A stretch of DNA of 64,000 bases from Paenibacillus piscarius. GTDB lineage: Bacteria > Bacillota > Bacilli > Paenibacillales > Paenibacillaceae. The notes under the pieces are model-generated. The model was given only the letters and a program-made list of their open reading frames with translations, was not told where the DNA came from and made no database searches. The stretch is from the NCBI RefSeq assembly GCF_022234545.1, contig NZ_JAIEUI010000007.1, positions 1 to 64,000 on the forward strand. Reading direction: 5' to 3'. The translations under genes and the position numbers were made by a program. Shown one piece after another: positions 17,486 through 26,772 of this stretch; within the stretch, counting starts at the first letter, position 1, and every line of letters begins with the position of its first letter.

Positions 17486-18145
17486 CTACACCCCTTTAAA
17501 CACATTTAAATCCTGACGTAATCTGACTATATTATGAATCTTGTCAATTTGCATAGCGCCGTCTGATAAATACGCGAATTCCATGCTGCTCTCCCGGGTT
17601 CCCCATTCATCCGGGGGTCTGCTGATGACATCAGCAATCCGCAGCTGGGTAGGAGCCAGCAGGGAAGCGGCAATAATCGCATCCGGGTTGCCGTTGATTC
17701 CTGCGTGCGCCATTCCCTTGAGCGCCCCGAGAATATAGATGTCACCTGAGCAGGTAATCGTTCCCCCCGGATTGACATCTCCCAGAAACAGCAGATTGCC
17801 CTCATGATGCAGCACTTGGCCGGAACGGAGCATTCCGCTCAGCATAAACAAGGCTTCCGGGTCCTTCTCTTGAGGATCTTCAATAGCTTCTACAGAGCGG
17901 ATGAGCAGGTTTCCCTGTCCTTTGAGGATCTCCAGAACCGCTTCCTTGTCTTCTTCAGTCACTGCACGGTTGCCCAGCTTAATATCCACATGCACAATCG
18001 GTCCGGTCAGAATATTTTGATGGCTGTGCTCCAGCTTATAGCGAAGCTCGCTTAAGAGATCGTCAAAGGGACATTTGTCGTCTAACAGGAATACCAGGCC
18101 ATCCTTGATGCCCTTGATCCTTACATGCTTGGATTTAACTGTCAT
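17486..18145 (-). CDS. minC: septum site-determining protein MinC
   Basis: The 219 residues contain the N-terminal FtsZ-inhibiting domain (about 1-105) and the C-terminal beta-helical MinD-binding domain (about 110-205; GDVNPGGTITCSGDIYILGALKGMAHAG). Start ATG with AGGGGG upstream. It forms an operon with minD and follows the mre genes as in B. subtilis. Confidence 0.96.
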   Translation of the reverse strand: MTVKSKHVRIKGIKDGLVFLLDDKCPFDDLLSELRYKLEHSHQNILTGPIVHVDIKLGNRAVTEEDKEAVLEILKGQGNLLIRSVEAIEDPQEKDPEALFMLSGMLRSGQVLHHEGNLLFLGDVNPGGTITCSGDIYILGALKGMAHAGINGNPDAIIAASLLAPTQLRIADVISRPPDEWGTRESSMEFAYLSDGAMQIDKIHNIVRLRQDLNVFKGV

Positions 18146-18226
18146 ATGCCTGTCCCCCTATCCTCATTCATTCGTGCCGGGCCGGGCAAATTCCTTCTTT
18201 GGCAGACAAGAAACTGCCGCAGCCGC

Positions 18227-18757
18227 TTACGCGGCCTCCTCATTACGGTTCTCCTTGCCCAGCAGCTCCAGCTGGCGCCGGAGAGGAACATAGAGCAGCA
18301 GGCCGGCAGCGAAATGAAACAGCATAGTAGGCAGCATATGATGCAGCAGCGCCCAGTTATAAGGCTGCTGTCCCAGATTGAAGACACTGTATATGCCATA
18401 CAGCATACTGTCCTCCAGCAGGCTGCCCAGCAGCACCACCGTCATCATAAGCGGCAGTGGTGCGCGGGGAATCTGAAACACCAGACCGATCAGGTATGCA
18501 GACAAGCCCATTGTGAAGGAATGAGCCCCAAGAATGCGGCCGTAGAACACCACATCATGCAGCATCCCGAAGGACAGACCGAGGATAAGTGCTGTATGCC
18601 GGTGATGGTACACGGTAACGAACAGAATGACGATAAAGACAAGATTAGGTATGATCCGCATCTGCCAGGCATCAGGGATCAGCCAGGGAAGAATCGTGCC
18701 TTCGATAATAAATAAGAGGAACAATACCAGTATAAGAACGGATCTGCGCATCCTCAC
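18227..18757 (-). CDS. mreD: rod shape-determining protein MreD
   Basis: This 176-residue integral membrane protein has about five or six hydrophobic segments and is a part of the elongasome with MreB, MreC and RodA/PBP2. Its ATG overlaps the mreC stop by one base. The family is poorly conserved, so identification relies on length, hydrophobicity and position. Confidence 0.92.
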   Translation of the reverse strand: MRMRRSVLILVLFLLFIIEGTILPWLIPDAWQMRIIPNLVFIVILFVTVYHHRHTALILGLSFGMLHDVVFYGRILGAHSFTMGLSAYLIGLVFQIPRAPLPLMMTVVLLGSLLEDSMLYGIYSVFNLGQQPYNWALLHHMLPTMLFHFAAGLLLYVPLRRQLELLGKENRNEEAA

Positions 18758-19626
18758 TATTCCACACGCTCCTCCGTAAAGACGACGAAGAGTTCCTTCC
18801 AGTCCTGGAATCCTGCCGCCGGCTTGATAATGGCCGTAGAGGTCAGGCCGAACTGGCTGATCTTGACTTCCTCCACAATACCAATCGTCATCCCGCGCGG
18901 ATACGTTCCGCCACTGCCCGAAGAAATAATCTTATCATCCTTGGCGATTGGATCTCCGACTGGGATTTTGTTCATGAGCAGCATCCCGGTCTTCTGGTCG
19001 TAGCTCTCGATCATCCCGAACGTCTTGCCTTCCTTGTTCACGGCGGTTGCCGCTATCGGCGGCTGGGAATTCGGATCATGGATGTCCATCATCGTCATCA
19101 GCTTCACCGTCGAGGTGAAGTTGCTCACATTACTGATCACCCCTACCAGACCCTCAGTGGAAGTGACGGACATATTCAGCCTGATGCCATCCTTCGAACC
19201 GAGATCAATCACAAGCGTATTGTTGCCTGGCTCTGTTGTCACACTGACAACATTAGCAATATGATATTCGTATTTATAAAGATTCCTTTGAGCTTCGGTA
19301 AATTTAAGAGCTACTTCTAATTCTTCATTTTTGGACATAACAAAATTATACTGCGCCTTATCCCGGGCGTATTGCGCCATCAGAATCTTCAGCCGCTTGT
19401 TCTCTTCAGCCATGTCGCGGAGATTACCAATATCTTCGAAGAAGCCCGCTATATATCCAGCGGGCTTGTAGAACAACTTCTGTACGAAACCGGTCGTATC
19501 TCTCAGGAAGTTCTCCGGCCAGGACAAGCTCTTCCGCGGTCCCAGGCTGAAGCCCATTAGAACGATAAAGGCAACCAGTGTAATGAGTAATATAAACAGA
19601 CGTTTATTGTTAAACAGCTTAAACAA
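18757..19626 (-). CDS. mreC: rod shape-determining protein MreC
   Basis: A single N-terminal membrane segment (about 9-28), a coiled coil (about 60-110) and an extracytoplasmic beta-barrel pair (about 115-275; IDLGSKDGIRLNMSV, GLVGVI, SSGSGGTYPRGMTIG) are the MreC pattern. The start is either of two close TTG codons (19632 or 19626). I chose 19626 because GAGGG is then 9 nt away instead of 3. It connects MreB filaments to periplasmic wall synthases. Confidence 0.95.
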   Translation of the reverse strand: MFKLFNNKRLFILLITLVAFIVLMGFSLGPRKSLSWPENFLRDTTGFVQKLFYKPAGYIAGFFEDIGNLRDMAEENKRLKILMAQYARDKAQYNFVMSKNEELEVALKFTEAQRNLYKYEYHIANVVSVTTEPGNNTLVIDLGSKDGIRLNMSVTSTEGLVGVISNVSNFTSTVKLMTMMDIHDPNSQPPIAATAVNKEGKTFGMIESYDQKTGMLLMNKIPVGDPIAKDDKIISSGSGGTYPRGMTIGIVEEVKISQFGLTSTAIIKPAAGFQDWKELFVVFTEERVE

Positions 19627-19693
19627 TCTCAAGCACCCTCTAACAACCGTATTTCACCCGTATCAGGGGTTGACCTTCCCCATCCGAATGGTT

Positions 19694-20728
19694 CTAGCGC
19701 TTGGAACGGAGACCCATGCCGCTGCGGCTCTTGAACAGATGAATATTCTCCAGCGCCTTGCCTGTGCCGATCGCAACACAGTCGAGCGGATTCTCGGCAA
19801 CAATCACCGGCATTCCTGTCTCGCGCGCCAGCAGCTTGTCGAGATTGCGCAGCAGCGCACCGCCGCCGGTAAGCACAATTCCGCGGTCCATAATATCGGC
19901 AGCCAGCTCCGGCGGACATTTCTCCAGCGTAACCTTCACAGCTTCAACAATGGCATTGACGGTATCCGACAATGCTTCGCAGATCTCATCAGAGGTAATC
20001 GTCAGGGTCTTCGGCAGACCGGTCACCAGATCGCGTCCGCGGATCTCCATCGTCTCAGCCTTCTCCAGCGGCAGGGCAGAGCCCACATCCATCTTGAGCT
20101 GCTCAGAAGTGCGTTCCCCGATCATCAGATTGTACTGGCGCTTGATGTATTGGATGATCGAATCATCCGCTTCATCACCGGCCACACGTACGGAACGGCT
20201 GGTTACAATCCCGCCGAGTGAGATTACAGCCACCTCGGTGGTACCGCCGCCGATATCCACAACCATACTGCCTGTAGGCTCCCATACCGGAAGATCCGCA
20301 CCGATCGCAGCAGCAAAAGGCTCTTCGATGATGTAGGCTTCCCGTGCGCCGGCCTGCTTCGTCGCATCCTCAACGGCACGCTGTTCCACAGCTGTTATCC
20401 CGGAAGGTACACATACCATCACATTCGGGTGGCGCTGGAACATCGAGCGCTGCTTCTGGGCCTGGCGGATGAAATATTTAATCATAGTTGCCGTAGTATC
20501 GAAGTCGGCAATGACCCCGTCCTTCATCGGACGGATCGCACGAATGTTGCCGGGGGTGCGTCCGATCATTTTTTTGGCGGATTCCCCTACAGCTTCAATC
20601 GATTTCGTATCCGTATTAATGGCTACCACGGAAGGCTCTCTGACAACAATTCCTTTACCGCGCACATAGACCAGCGTGTTCGCTGTTCCCAGGTCAATTC
20701 CTAAATCTTTCGTAAAACCACCTAACAT
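19694..20728 (-). CDS. mreB: rod shape-determining actin homologue MreB
   Basis: This actin-like ATPase (344 residues) organises lateral wall synthesis. The phosphate 1 motif [10 protein letters not shown] (about 11-20), the [12 protein letters not shown] phosphate 2 motif and the adenosine motif TGGGALL are present. The start has AAGGAG. Transcription runs mreB-mreC-mreD-minC-minD. Confidence 0.98.
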   Translation of the reverse strand: MLGGFTKDLGIDLGTANTLVYVRGKGIVVREPSVVAINTDTKSIEAVGESAKKMIGRTPGNIRAIRPMKDGVIADFDTTATMIKYFIRQAQKQRSMFQRHPNVMVCVPSGITAVEQRAVEDATKQAGAREAYIIEEPFAAAIGADLPVWEPTGSMVVDIGGGTTEVAVISLGGIVTSRSVRVAGDEADDSIIQYIKRQYNLMIGERTSEQLKMDVGSALPLEKAETMEIRGRDLVTGLPKTLTITSDEICEALSDTVNAIVEAVKVTLEKCPPELAADIMDRGIVLTGGGALLRNLDKLLARETGMPVIVAENPLDCVAIGTGKALENIHLFKSRSGMGLRSKR

Positions 20729-20767
20729 CGTGTATGCTCCTTTTCCTTGTGGATCTAGACAATTGTA

Positions 20768-21457
20768 TTACATATAACCTTTTTGTTTCAAACTTACATA
20801 GCTGCTGTCCCCGATGACCAGATGGTCCAGGACGTCAATGCCGACAATCTCGCCGGCCTGCACCAGCCTGGAGGTCAGGGAGATGTCTTCCGGGCTTGGC
20901 GTAGGATCGCCGCTCGGGTGATTGTGTGCGCATATGATAGCTGCGCTGCTGCATTTCATGGCTGCCCGGAACACCTCGCGGGGATGCACAATGGAGGCGT
21001 TAAGGCTGCCCATGGACAATGTTTCCTGCGCAATAACATGATTCTTCGTATTCAGGAACAGACAGATGAAATGTTCCTTCTGCAAATAACGAAGCTGCTC
21101 GGTCAGAATCTCCGCCGCGTCCTGGGGACTGCGGATGACCACCGCTTCGGTAAGCCGGGAGTTCGCCATGCGTCTTCCCAGTTCTATGCCAGCTTTCAGT
21201 TGCACCGCCTTGGCCGGGCCGATGCCTTTGATTGTCGTCAGTTCTTCAATGCTCAGATCCGCAAGTCCCCGGAGGCCGCCGGCAATGTTCAGCAGCCGCT
21301 GGGCAATATGAATGGCTGATTCGCTCTGCGCACCCGTGCGCAGCAGAATCGCCAGCAGCTCCGCTTGACTTAAAGATTCCGCCCCATAATGCATCATGCG
21401 CTCTCGTGGTCGTTCTTCATGGGGGAGGTCACGCAACATAAGTGATTGCAGTTCCAT
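20768..21457 (-). CDS. radC: RadC family protein (JAB/MPN domain)
   Basis: The 229 residues have an N-terminal helix-hairpin-helix region (about 35-80; TIKGIGPAKAVQLKAG) and a C-terminal JAB1/MPN metalloprotease-like domain with the zinc motif HNHPSGDPTPSPED (about 180-193). The historical link to DNA repair is doubtful and the biochemical role is unknown. It lies between maf and mreB, as in B. subtilis. Confidence 0.95.
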   Translation of the reverse strand: MELQSLMLRDLPHEERPRERMMHYGAESLSQAELLAILLRTGAQSESAIHIAQRLLNIAGGLRGLADLSIEELTTIKGIGPAKAVQLKAGIELGRRMANSRLTEAVVIRSPQDAAEILTEQLRYLQKEHFICLFLNTKNHVIAQETLSMGSLNASIVHPREVFRAAMKCSSAAIICAHNHPSGDPTPSPEDISLTSRLVQAGEIVGIDVLDHLVIGDSSYVSLKQKGYM

Positions 21458-21473
21458 CCCTAACCCTCTTTCC

Positions 21474-22085
21474 TTAGCTTCCCTGCCCGTTCAGCACCGA
21501 AATCCCGAACCCGGACAGCATCCCGGACAGCAGTGACAACGGCAGGCCGACCACATTAAAATAACAGCCTTCAATGGCTTCCACCAAGGTGGCGCCCAGT
21601 CCTTGAATGGCATAAGAGCCGGCTTTGTCGGCAGGCTCCCCGGTCGCTATGTAAGCGGAGATTTCTTCTTCGCTTATGGCCCTCATTGATACCGAGGTGA
21701 CTCTGTAATCCACCTGTGTGATTCTCTCCGGCAGGCCGATACAGGCCACCCCGGTATAGACCTGGTGGGTCCTGCCCTGAAGCATGCGCAGCATTCTCGC
21801 ACTGTCCGGCTTGTCCGCCGGCTTGCCGAGCACCTGCCCGTCCAGGACAACGATCGTGTCGCTGCCGATAATCAGGGCATTCCGGTCTCCGGCCTGCGGA
21901 ATGACAGCCTCCGCCTTGCGCAGAGCGAGGCTCTGCACGATCGCTTCCGGCGTCCATTCCGGCGGTGTACTCTCATCCGCATCGCTGGCCAGGACCTCAA
22001 AGGATAGGCCAAGCGAGGACAACAGCTCGCGCCGCCGCGGTGAACCCGAGGCCAGAATAATATGCCGTGTGTTGTTATGCTCCAC
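21474..22085 (-). CDS. maf: Maf-type nucleoside triphosphate pyrophosphatase
   Basis: This Maf/HAM1-like protein hydrolyses non-canonical or pyrimidine NTPs (dTTP/UTP type) and overlaps septum-inhibitor function in B. subtilis. ILASGSPRRREL near the N-terminus, SDTIVVLDGQVLGKP and GSYAIQGLG are conserved. The start is uncertain: I chose the GTG at 22085 (203 residues) because the family begins just before ILASGSPRR. The AAGGGA ribosome binding site is rather far (12 nt), and an in-frame extension upstream has no family support. Confidence 0.9.
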   Translation of the reverse strand: MEHNNTRHIILASGSPRRRELLSSLGLSFEVLASDADESTPPEWTPEAIVQSLALRKAEAVIPQAGDRNALIIGSDTIVVLDGQVLGKPADKPDSARMLRMLQGRTHQVYTGVACIGLPERITQVDYRVTSVSMRAISEEEISAYIATGEPADKAGSYAIQGLGATLVEAIEGCYFNVVGLPLSLLSGMLSGFGISVLNGQGS

Positions 22086-22122
22086 AGTAATTAACGTCCC
22101 TTCCTGATCCCGGCAGCCAAGG

Positions 22123-22368
22123 CTACAGCCTGCGGTACAGCCATACCGCTGTAATAATTCCGGCAAGGCTGAGCAGGCACAACTTCAAATGGATAGTGAT
22201 GTCATAGGATATGATGTCCAAATCGGCTTGCGGCGACCACTTCAGAACAGTCGAAGCTGTAAGAAAAGACAATGCTTGAACAGGTTCCAGCAGCTTGGCA
22301 ATCCAGGCTCCGGCCAGCCAGCCCAGAATAAGAAATAACAGCAGTGTGCCTACATTTTTTTTCTTCAT
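22123..22368 (-). CDS. DUF4321 family small membrane protein
   Basis: This 81-residue protein has two hydrophobic segments (about 7-25 and 58-77) and the MKKKN...GTLLLFLILGWLAGAWI start typical of the small DUF4321 family found beside maf in Firmicutes. No function is known. GAGGG precedes the ATG and the gene ends 37 nt before maf. Confidence 0.8.
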   Translation of the reverse strand: MKKKNVGTLLLFLILGWLAGAWIAKLLEPVQALSFLTASTVLKWSPQADLDIISYDITIHLKLCLLSLAGIITAVWLYRRL

Positions 22369-22513
22369 TCAAGTCTTCCCTCGCCATTTTTTGACACCCT
22401 AATTATTATACGGTGAAACGGGATGCAATACAAACGCAAAATCCGCTCAGGAAATGTTTACCACGCTGCCGGACGGAACCGGCATCACCCTCAGGGTCAC
22501 CCGCAGAAAGACA

Positions 22514-22554
22514 GTAATCCCCCGCCGGGCCTATGGCCCTGTACGGGGGATTAC
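22514..22554 (-). terminator. strong hairpin after the spoIIB-like gene
   Basis: GTAATCCCCCG pairs with CGGGGGATTAC around an inner GGGCC/GGCCC stem. There is no run of T, so it may terminate inefficiently or protect the 3' end. It begins a few bases after the stop of the spoIIB-like gene. Confidence 0.55.
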
Positions 22555-22559
22555 CGTTA

Positions 22560-23918
22560 TCAGCTTATGGAGGTCAGCAGACTCCTCTGGCCGGTCAGGA
22601 AGCTCATCATAGCCTCCTGTACTTCCCAGAGCAGGCCCTCCGCCTTATTCTTGCCGTATTCGTTCAGCGCGGCAATACCCTGGCTCATCGATTGCGTAAG
22701 CCCGGCAGCCAGCTTCTGCCCCTCCGGGGTCAAGCCCGGCTCAAGCGCTTTGGCCGCCTGGAGCCACTGCATATGCAGATCGCTGACCGCAGCAGTGCTG
22801 CTCTCTCCGGCGGCTCCGCTTAGCAGCGAAGCGGACAGGCTGCTTAGCTCGTTCAGGAGCTTGGCACTGACGGTAAAATAATTGTCCACCGCCTCGGCCG
22901 TTCCGCTGTAGCGCACCTGCTGCAGAGCTGGCAGGGCCAGCTCTCTTACATACAGGGCAATCCCCTGGTTCTTCAGGCTGCTGCTGAGCAGCTTAGCCTG
23001 CTCGCGGTCAGGCGACATGCCGGCGTATACCCGGTTGCCGTCTGCCGGATCAAGGCCTGCGGCCAGACCCGCCGCCAGCAGCTCCTGCTTCGCCTGCTCC
23101 GCACCCGCCGGTGTGCTGAAGACGCCATACTGCAGCAGATAATAGCTCTGCGCGGCAACCTGCACCGGCACAGGCGCCGCTGCCGTTTCACTGCTCTGTG
23201 CCGCCGGCACGCCGGTGATATCTGCACCGGCATTGCCGCCGCTTGCGGCATTCTGCTCCTGAACGGCTCCCGTCTTAACCGCCGCATTGCCTGTCTCTTT
23301 CAAGGAACCTGCCGGCCCGCCGCCGATGAAGGACAGCGCGGCGTATCCGAGCAGGATACCAGTTCCCAGCGCGCCCGTAATCGCGAGCGCGAACTTCCAC
23401 CAATAGGAGGGACGGCGGGTCTGGTATGAGCCTCCATAGCTGCCTCCAGACGAACCCGATGCCCCATATCCGTCCGCACCTTCATCCAGGCTGTCGTCCA
23501 GCAGCGGGTAATGCCTGTCTGCTTCGTCCTCATCCTGGCCGTAGCTCTCTTCATACAGGGGTGGACCGTCCTTCCAGCCGCCCTGATCCCATAGATTCCT
23601 CGAAGCCGGACGGACTGTATAAGGCTGCTCCAGCCCGTCATCCTCCGGCTGGACAACCGGGTTCCATCGGCTGGACCGCTGAGAATTCAGATAAGAAATC
23701 TCAGCGGTCCGGGGAGTCTTTACCTGCGGCAGCTCAACAATGTATTCATCCGGCCGCAGCGGCCGGGGTTCCGGCGGCGTCCCTGTATCTTCAGTCAGCA
23801 GCTCGTCCTTGGCCTCCAGTACTGCACCGTTGATCCGGACGGTCCGGCGGTCTGCCGCTTCGCTCCGCCGCTCCTTCCCCTCACCGTCAAACCGGAACGT
23901 CATTCTCCCGTTATTCAA
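22560..23918 (-). CDS. spoIIB: SpoIIB-like SPOR-domain membrane protein
   Basis: The 452 residues have a long acidic cytoplasmic N-terminus, one membrane segment (about 173-193), an Ala/Gly-rich linker and an SPOR-type domain (about 255-335; YYLLQYGVFSTPAGAEQAKQEL), then a helical C-terminus. SPOR domains bind denuded septal peptidoglycan, and SpoIIB in B. subtilis guides septal wall thinning during engulfment. The gene occupies the spoIIB position between folC and maf. The start is a TTG with GAGGTG 7 nt upstream. The symbol is inferred from synteny and architecture. Confidence 0.75.
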   Translation of the reverse strand: MNNGRMTFRFDGEGKERRSEAADRRTVRINGAVLEAKDELLTEDTGTPPEPRPLRPDEYIVELPQVKTPRTAEISYLNSQRSSRWNPVVQPEDDGLEQPYTVRPASRNLWDQGGWKDGPPLYEESYGQDEDEADRHYPLLDDSLDEGADGYGASGSSGGSYGGSYQTRRPSYWWKFALAITGALGTGILLGYAALSFIGGGPAGSLKETGNAAVKTGAVQEQNAASGGNAGADITGVPAAQSSETAAAPVPVQVAAQSYYLLQYGVFSTPAGAEQAKQELLAAGLAAGLDPADGNRVYAGMSPDREQAKLLSSSLKNQGIALYVRELALPALQQVRYSGTAEAVDNYFTVSAKLLNELSSLSASLLSGAAGESSTAAVSDLHMQWLQAAKALEPGLTPEGQKLAAGLTQSMSQGIAALNEYGKNKAEGLLWEVQEAMMSFLTGQRSLLTSIS

Positions 23919-23989
23919 GCGCCTGCACCTCGCTATCTTCAGTTCTATACTGAACTATATGAGAGATATCAGGGGGATATGCTATTTTA

Positions 23990-25093
23990 CTATTTTACTA
24001 TTTTCATATCAGATATCAGATTCAGCAGCTTCTTCCTCACGCTGTCTGCCGTATAGTGTTTCCTGAGCGTACGGTAGGCCTGATCGGCGATGATGGAGCC
24101 CAGCTCCGGCATTGTCAGCAGCCGCACAAGATGTTCAGCATAAGCGTCCGTTGTTTCCGCCAGCAGAATGTTCCGGCCCGGTTCACAGAACAGCGCCTCT
24201 GCCCCCGTCAGACTGCTGACTACAGGTGTACGATGGGCCCAGGCCTCCAGAATGTTGGCCGGATCGCCGCAGCCTTCCTCCAAGGAAGCAACCACGGCTC
24301 TGGCACGGCGCATATAACCGGCAGCCTCCTCAGCCTCCCCAATGATCTTAAGGGAAGAATCCCTCTGCACCGCCGCTGCTACCTCGGGATGCACATTGCC
24401 GCTAATGCTAATAATGTAGCAGCTGGAATCCGCCACCGCCGCCTTCACAAGCGGATAGATACTCTCAATGAACACCAAAGCTTGCTCCCGGCCCTGTACC
24501 GTATTCGTGTTCCAGCGTAGAATGACCGAGTTCTCCCTGCTTACCTTATCGTGTTCGTTATAAGGAGGCTTGTTCAAATCAATGCAGGGGGGAATGACAT
24601 GCACCTTGTTCGCGTCCGCAAAAGATAATGCCTTATAAGACAGCGCGTCCCATTCCGTTGCCGTAAGCAGCAGACCGGTCCGGCTCAGCACTCTCTGCTC
24701 TTCACGGCGCCGCAGCGCCGCATTTAGCTTGTGATAGCCTCTGCTGAACCCGTTCACCCCATCGGTCTGCCGCCCTGTCTCACTTCCTGCGGCACGGCGG
24801 GCATCGGTGATGATGAATGCTCCCGGCAGCAGCGAGGCTACCAGATCCAGCGTAGTCCCAGGCATATTATAGGGGATAAAGACATGGCTGTAGGTCTGCA
24901 GCCGGCATCGCTCACTAAGGGCCGTACGCAGCGGCTTAATGCTGCCGCTCCTGGAAGAGCAGCAATCCTCCAGCAGATCAATATCAAACCGTTCCTGCAG
25001 AATCCCAAGAATATTCTTTGTTCTATGGTCTTCCTCCTTATCTTGTTCCGTGGCATGGCGGCGGGCGGACAGAAACAACATTTTCTCTTTCAT
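23990..25093 (-). CDS. glycosyltransferase, GT4-like C-terminal domain
   Basis: The 367 residues look like a GT-B fold enzyme: a degenerate N-terminal half and a C-terminal half with the retaining-GT pattern (VIPPCIDLNKPP, then ARAVVASLEEGCGDPANILEAWAHRTPVVSS). The usual E-x7-E motif is only partly kept. No signal peptide. Donor and acceptor are unknown. It stands alone between the spoIIB-like gene and murC, behind its own 295-bp gap, and has AAGGAG before the ATG. A spore-envelope or teichoic-acid role is only a guess. Confidence 0.65.
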   Translation of the reverse strand: MKEKMLFLSARRHATEQDKEEDHRTKNILGILQERFDIDLLEDCCSSRSGSIKPLRTALSERCRLQTYSHVFIPYNMPGTTLDLVASLLPGAFIITDARRAAGSETGRQTDGVNGFSRGYHKLNAALRRREEQRVLSRTGLLLTATEWDALSYKALSFADANKVHVIPPCIDLNKPPYNEHDKVSRENSVILRWNTNTVQGREQALVFIESIYPLVKAAVADSSCYIISISGNVHPEVAAAVQRDSSLKIIGEAEEAAGYMRRARAVVASLEEGCGDPANILEAWAHRTPVVSSLTGAEALFCEPGRNILLAETTDAYAEHLVRLLTMPELGSIIADQAYRTLRKHYTADSVRKKLLNLISDMKIVK

Positions 25094-25337
25094 GGCTATA
25101 GCTCCTTGGCTCTATGTAAATATGTGCTAATATGTACGCAGCAAAGAGGCTGGATGACATCCAGCCCAGAAATAATGAAACTTAAGATGTAGATCTATAG
25201 TAGCGTATTCCCGTGGAAAAGACTGTCGAATTGTGGGAGAAAATATTTTTTTCTATCCAGCGTCTCGTCAGCACAGTACGCAAGCACTACTCCCCTTGCA
25301 TGATCCTGAAGCAGCTCAATGAAATCAAGGCGCACGC

Positions 25338-25380
25338 AAAAAAGCGGCCCCCATCCCCTTAACAGAGAATGGAGACCGCT
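25338..25380 (-). terminator. terminator of murC
   Basis: AGCGGTCTCCAT pairs with ATGGGGGCCGCT (mismatched centre) and is followed by TTTTTT on the minus strand. The rest of the gap up to 25094 has only a short perfect hairpin (GGCTGGATG/CATCCAGCC, 25148-25166). Confidence 0.8.
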
Positions 25381-25388
25381 AGTGACTC

Positions 25389-26765
25389 TTAACGCTTCTT
25401 CAGGCTGTCGGCCAGAGCATAGCCCACCTTCCAGATATCGCCGGCTCCCATGGTGATGACCAGATCACCGGGAGCGATACGGTTCTGCAGATCAGCCAGC
25501 ACCGCTTCCTTCGTCGGCAGATGCCTTGCACCGGCGTTGCTGTTCTGCACAATCAGCTCCACCAGCTTGGCAGAGGTGACCCCCTCAATCTGCTTCTCGC
25601 CGGCCGGCGAGTAGATATCGGTGATAATGACCTCGTCCGCTTCGCTGAACGCACGGCTGAACGCATCCAGCAGGAAGAAGGTCCGTGTGTACCGCTGCGG
25701 CTGGAACACGGCGATAATCCGTTTGCCGGTAGCCTTGGCGGCACTGATAGTGGCCTGAATCTCTGTAGGATGGTGCGCATAGTCATCGATGACGAGGATA
25801 TCGTCTACCTCGCCGAGCACCTGGAACCGCCGCTTGGCGCCGTGGAACTTCACGATTGCTTCCGCAATCGCCTCAAAGGCAATGCCGGACTTCAGACAGG
25901 TAATTACCGCCGCCATTGAATTATACAGATTGTACTGTCCCGGAATGGAGAGCTCAATCCGGCCCAGCACTTCCGTTCCGTGATTCATCGTGTAGGATAC
26001 CTGGCGGTCGCCCAGCACAATATCTGTCGCTCTGTAATCCGCCGTGTCTGAATGAATGCCGTAGGTGATCACCTGCCCCTTGACCTTAGGCAGCAGGGAC
26101 TTCGCCGTCTCATCATCTGCACAGACAATAGCCGTCCCGTCCTCACGCAGCTGATTGAGGAACTGTACGTAGGCATCCTTCAGCTTACCGAAGTCACCGC
26201 CGTAATTCTCCAGATGGTCCGCTTCAATGTTCGTGACAATGGCAAGCCATGGATGGTACTGCAGGAAGGAGCCGTCACTCTCATCCGCTTCGGCAACCAC
26301 GAACTCCCCTTGTCCCGCTTTGGCATTCGTACCGACATTCATGATCTCCCCGCCTATAATATAGGTAGGGTCCACGCCGCACTCCTCCATAATCAGAGCG
26401 ATCATAGAAGAGGTCGTCGTCTTGCCGTGCGCTCCGGCAACGGCCACACCCTTGCGCTCATTCAGCAGCCGGGCCAGCATCTGCGATCGGTGCAGAACCG
26501 GAATCTTCAGCCGCTCGGCCTCGACCCACTCCACATTATCTGCAGCCAGCGCCGTAGAATAGACGACCAGATCCGCGCCCTTCACCTGCTCCGCCGTATG
26601 CCCGATGAACACCTTGGCCCCCTTGGCGATCAGCTTCTCCGTTAACTCTTGTGCAGCTACGTCTGAGCCCGTAACCGTATATCCCATCTCCAGCATCACC
26701 CGGGCAATCGCGCTCATGCCATAGCCGCCGATCCCAATAAAATGCACACGTTCAGTAGTATCCAA
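25389..26765 (-). CDS. murC: UDP-N-acetylmuramate--L-alanine ligase
   Basis: This Mur ligase of 458 residues adds L-Ala to UDP-MurNAc in cytoplasmic peptidoglycan synthesis. It has the N-terminal Rossmann motif HFIGIGGYGMSA, the ATP loop AGAHGKTTTSSM (about 115-126), EADESDGSF, and DDYAHHPTE in the C-terminal domain. The start is a TTG with GGTGA 7 nt upstream, beginning 7 nt after the folC stop. Confidence 0.97.
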   Translation of the reverse strand: MDTTERVHFIGIGGYGMSAIARVMLEMGYTVTGSDVAAQELTEKLIAKGAKVFIGHTAEQVKGADLVVYSTALAADNVEWVEAERLKIPVLHRSQMLARLLNERKGVAVAGAHGKTTTSSMIALIMEECGVDPTYIIGGEIMNVGTNAKAGQGEFVVAEADESDGSFLQYHPWLAIVTNIEADHLENYGGDFGKLKDAYVQFLNQLREDGTAIVCADDETAKSLLPKVKGQVITYGIHSDTADYRATDIVLGDRQVSYTMNHGTEVLGRIELSIPGQYNLYNSMAAVITCLKSGIAFEAIAEAIVKFHGAKRRFQVLGEVDDILVIDDYAHHPTEIQATISAAKATGKRIIAVFQPQRYTRTFFLLDAFSRAFSEADEVIITDIYSPAGEKQIEGVTSAKLVELIVQNSNAGARHLPTKEAVLADLQNRIAPGDLVITMGAGDIWKVGYALADSLKKR

Positions 26766-26772
26766 CAGTTCG

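Noticed and set aside
25094..25337. Promoter of the glycosyltransferase gene
   Set aside because: Only fragments of -35/-10 boxes with wrong spacing and one short hairpin (25148-25166).
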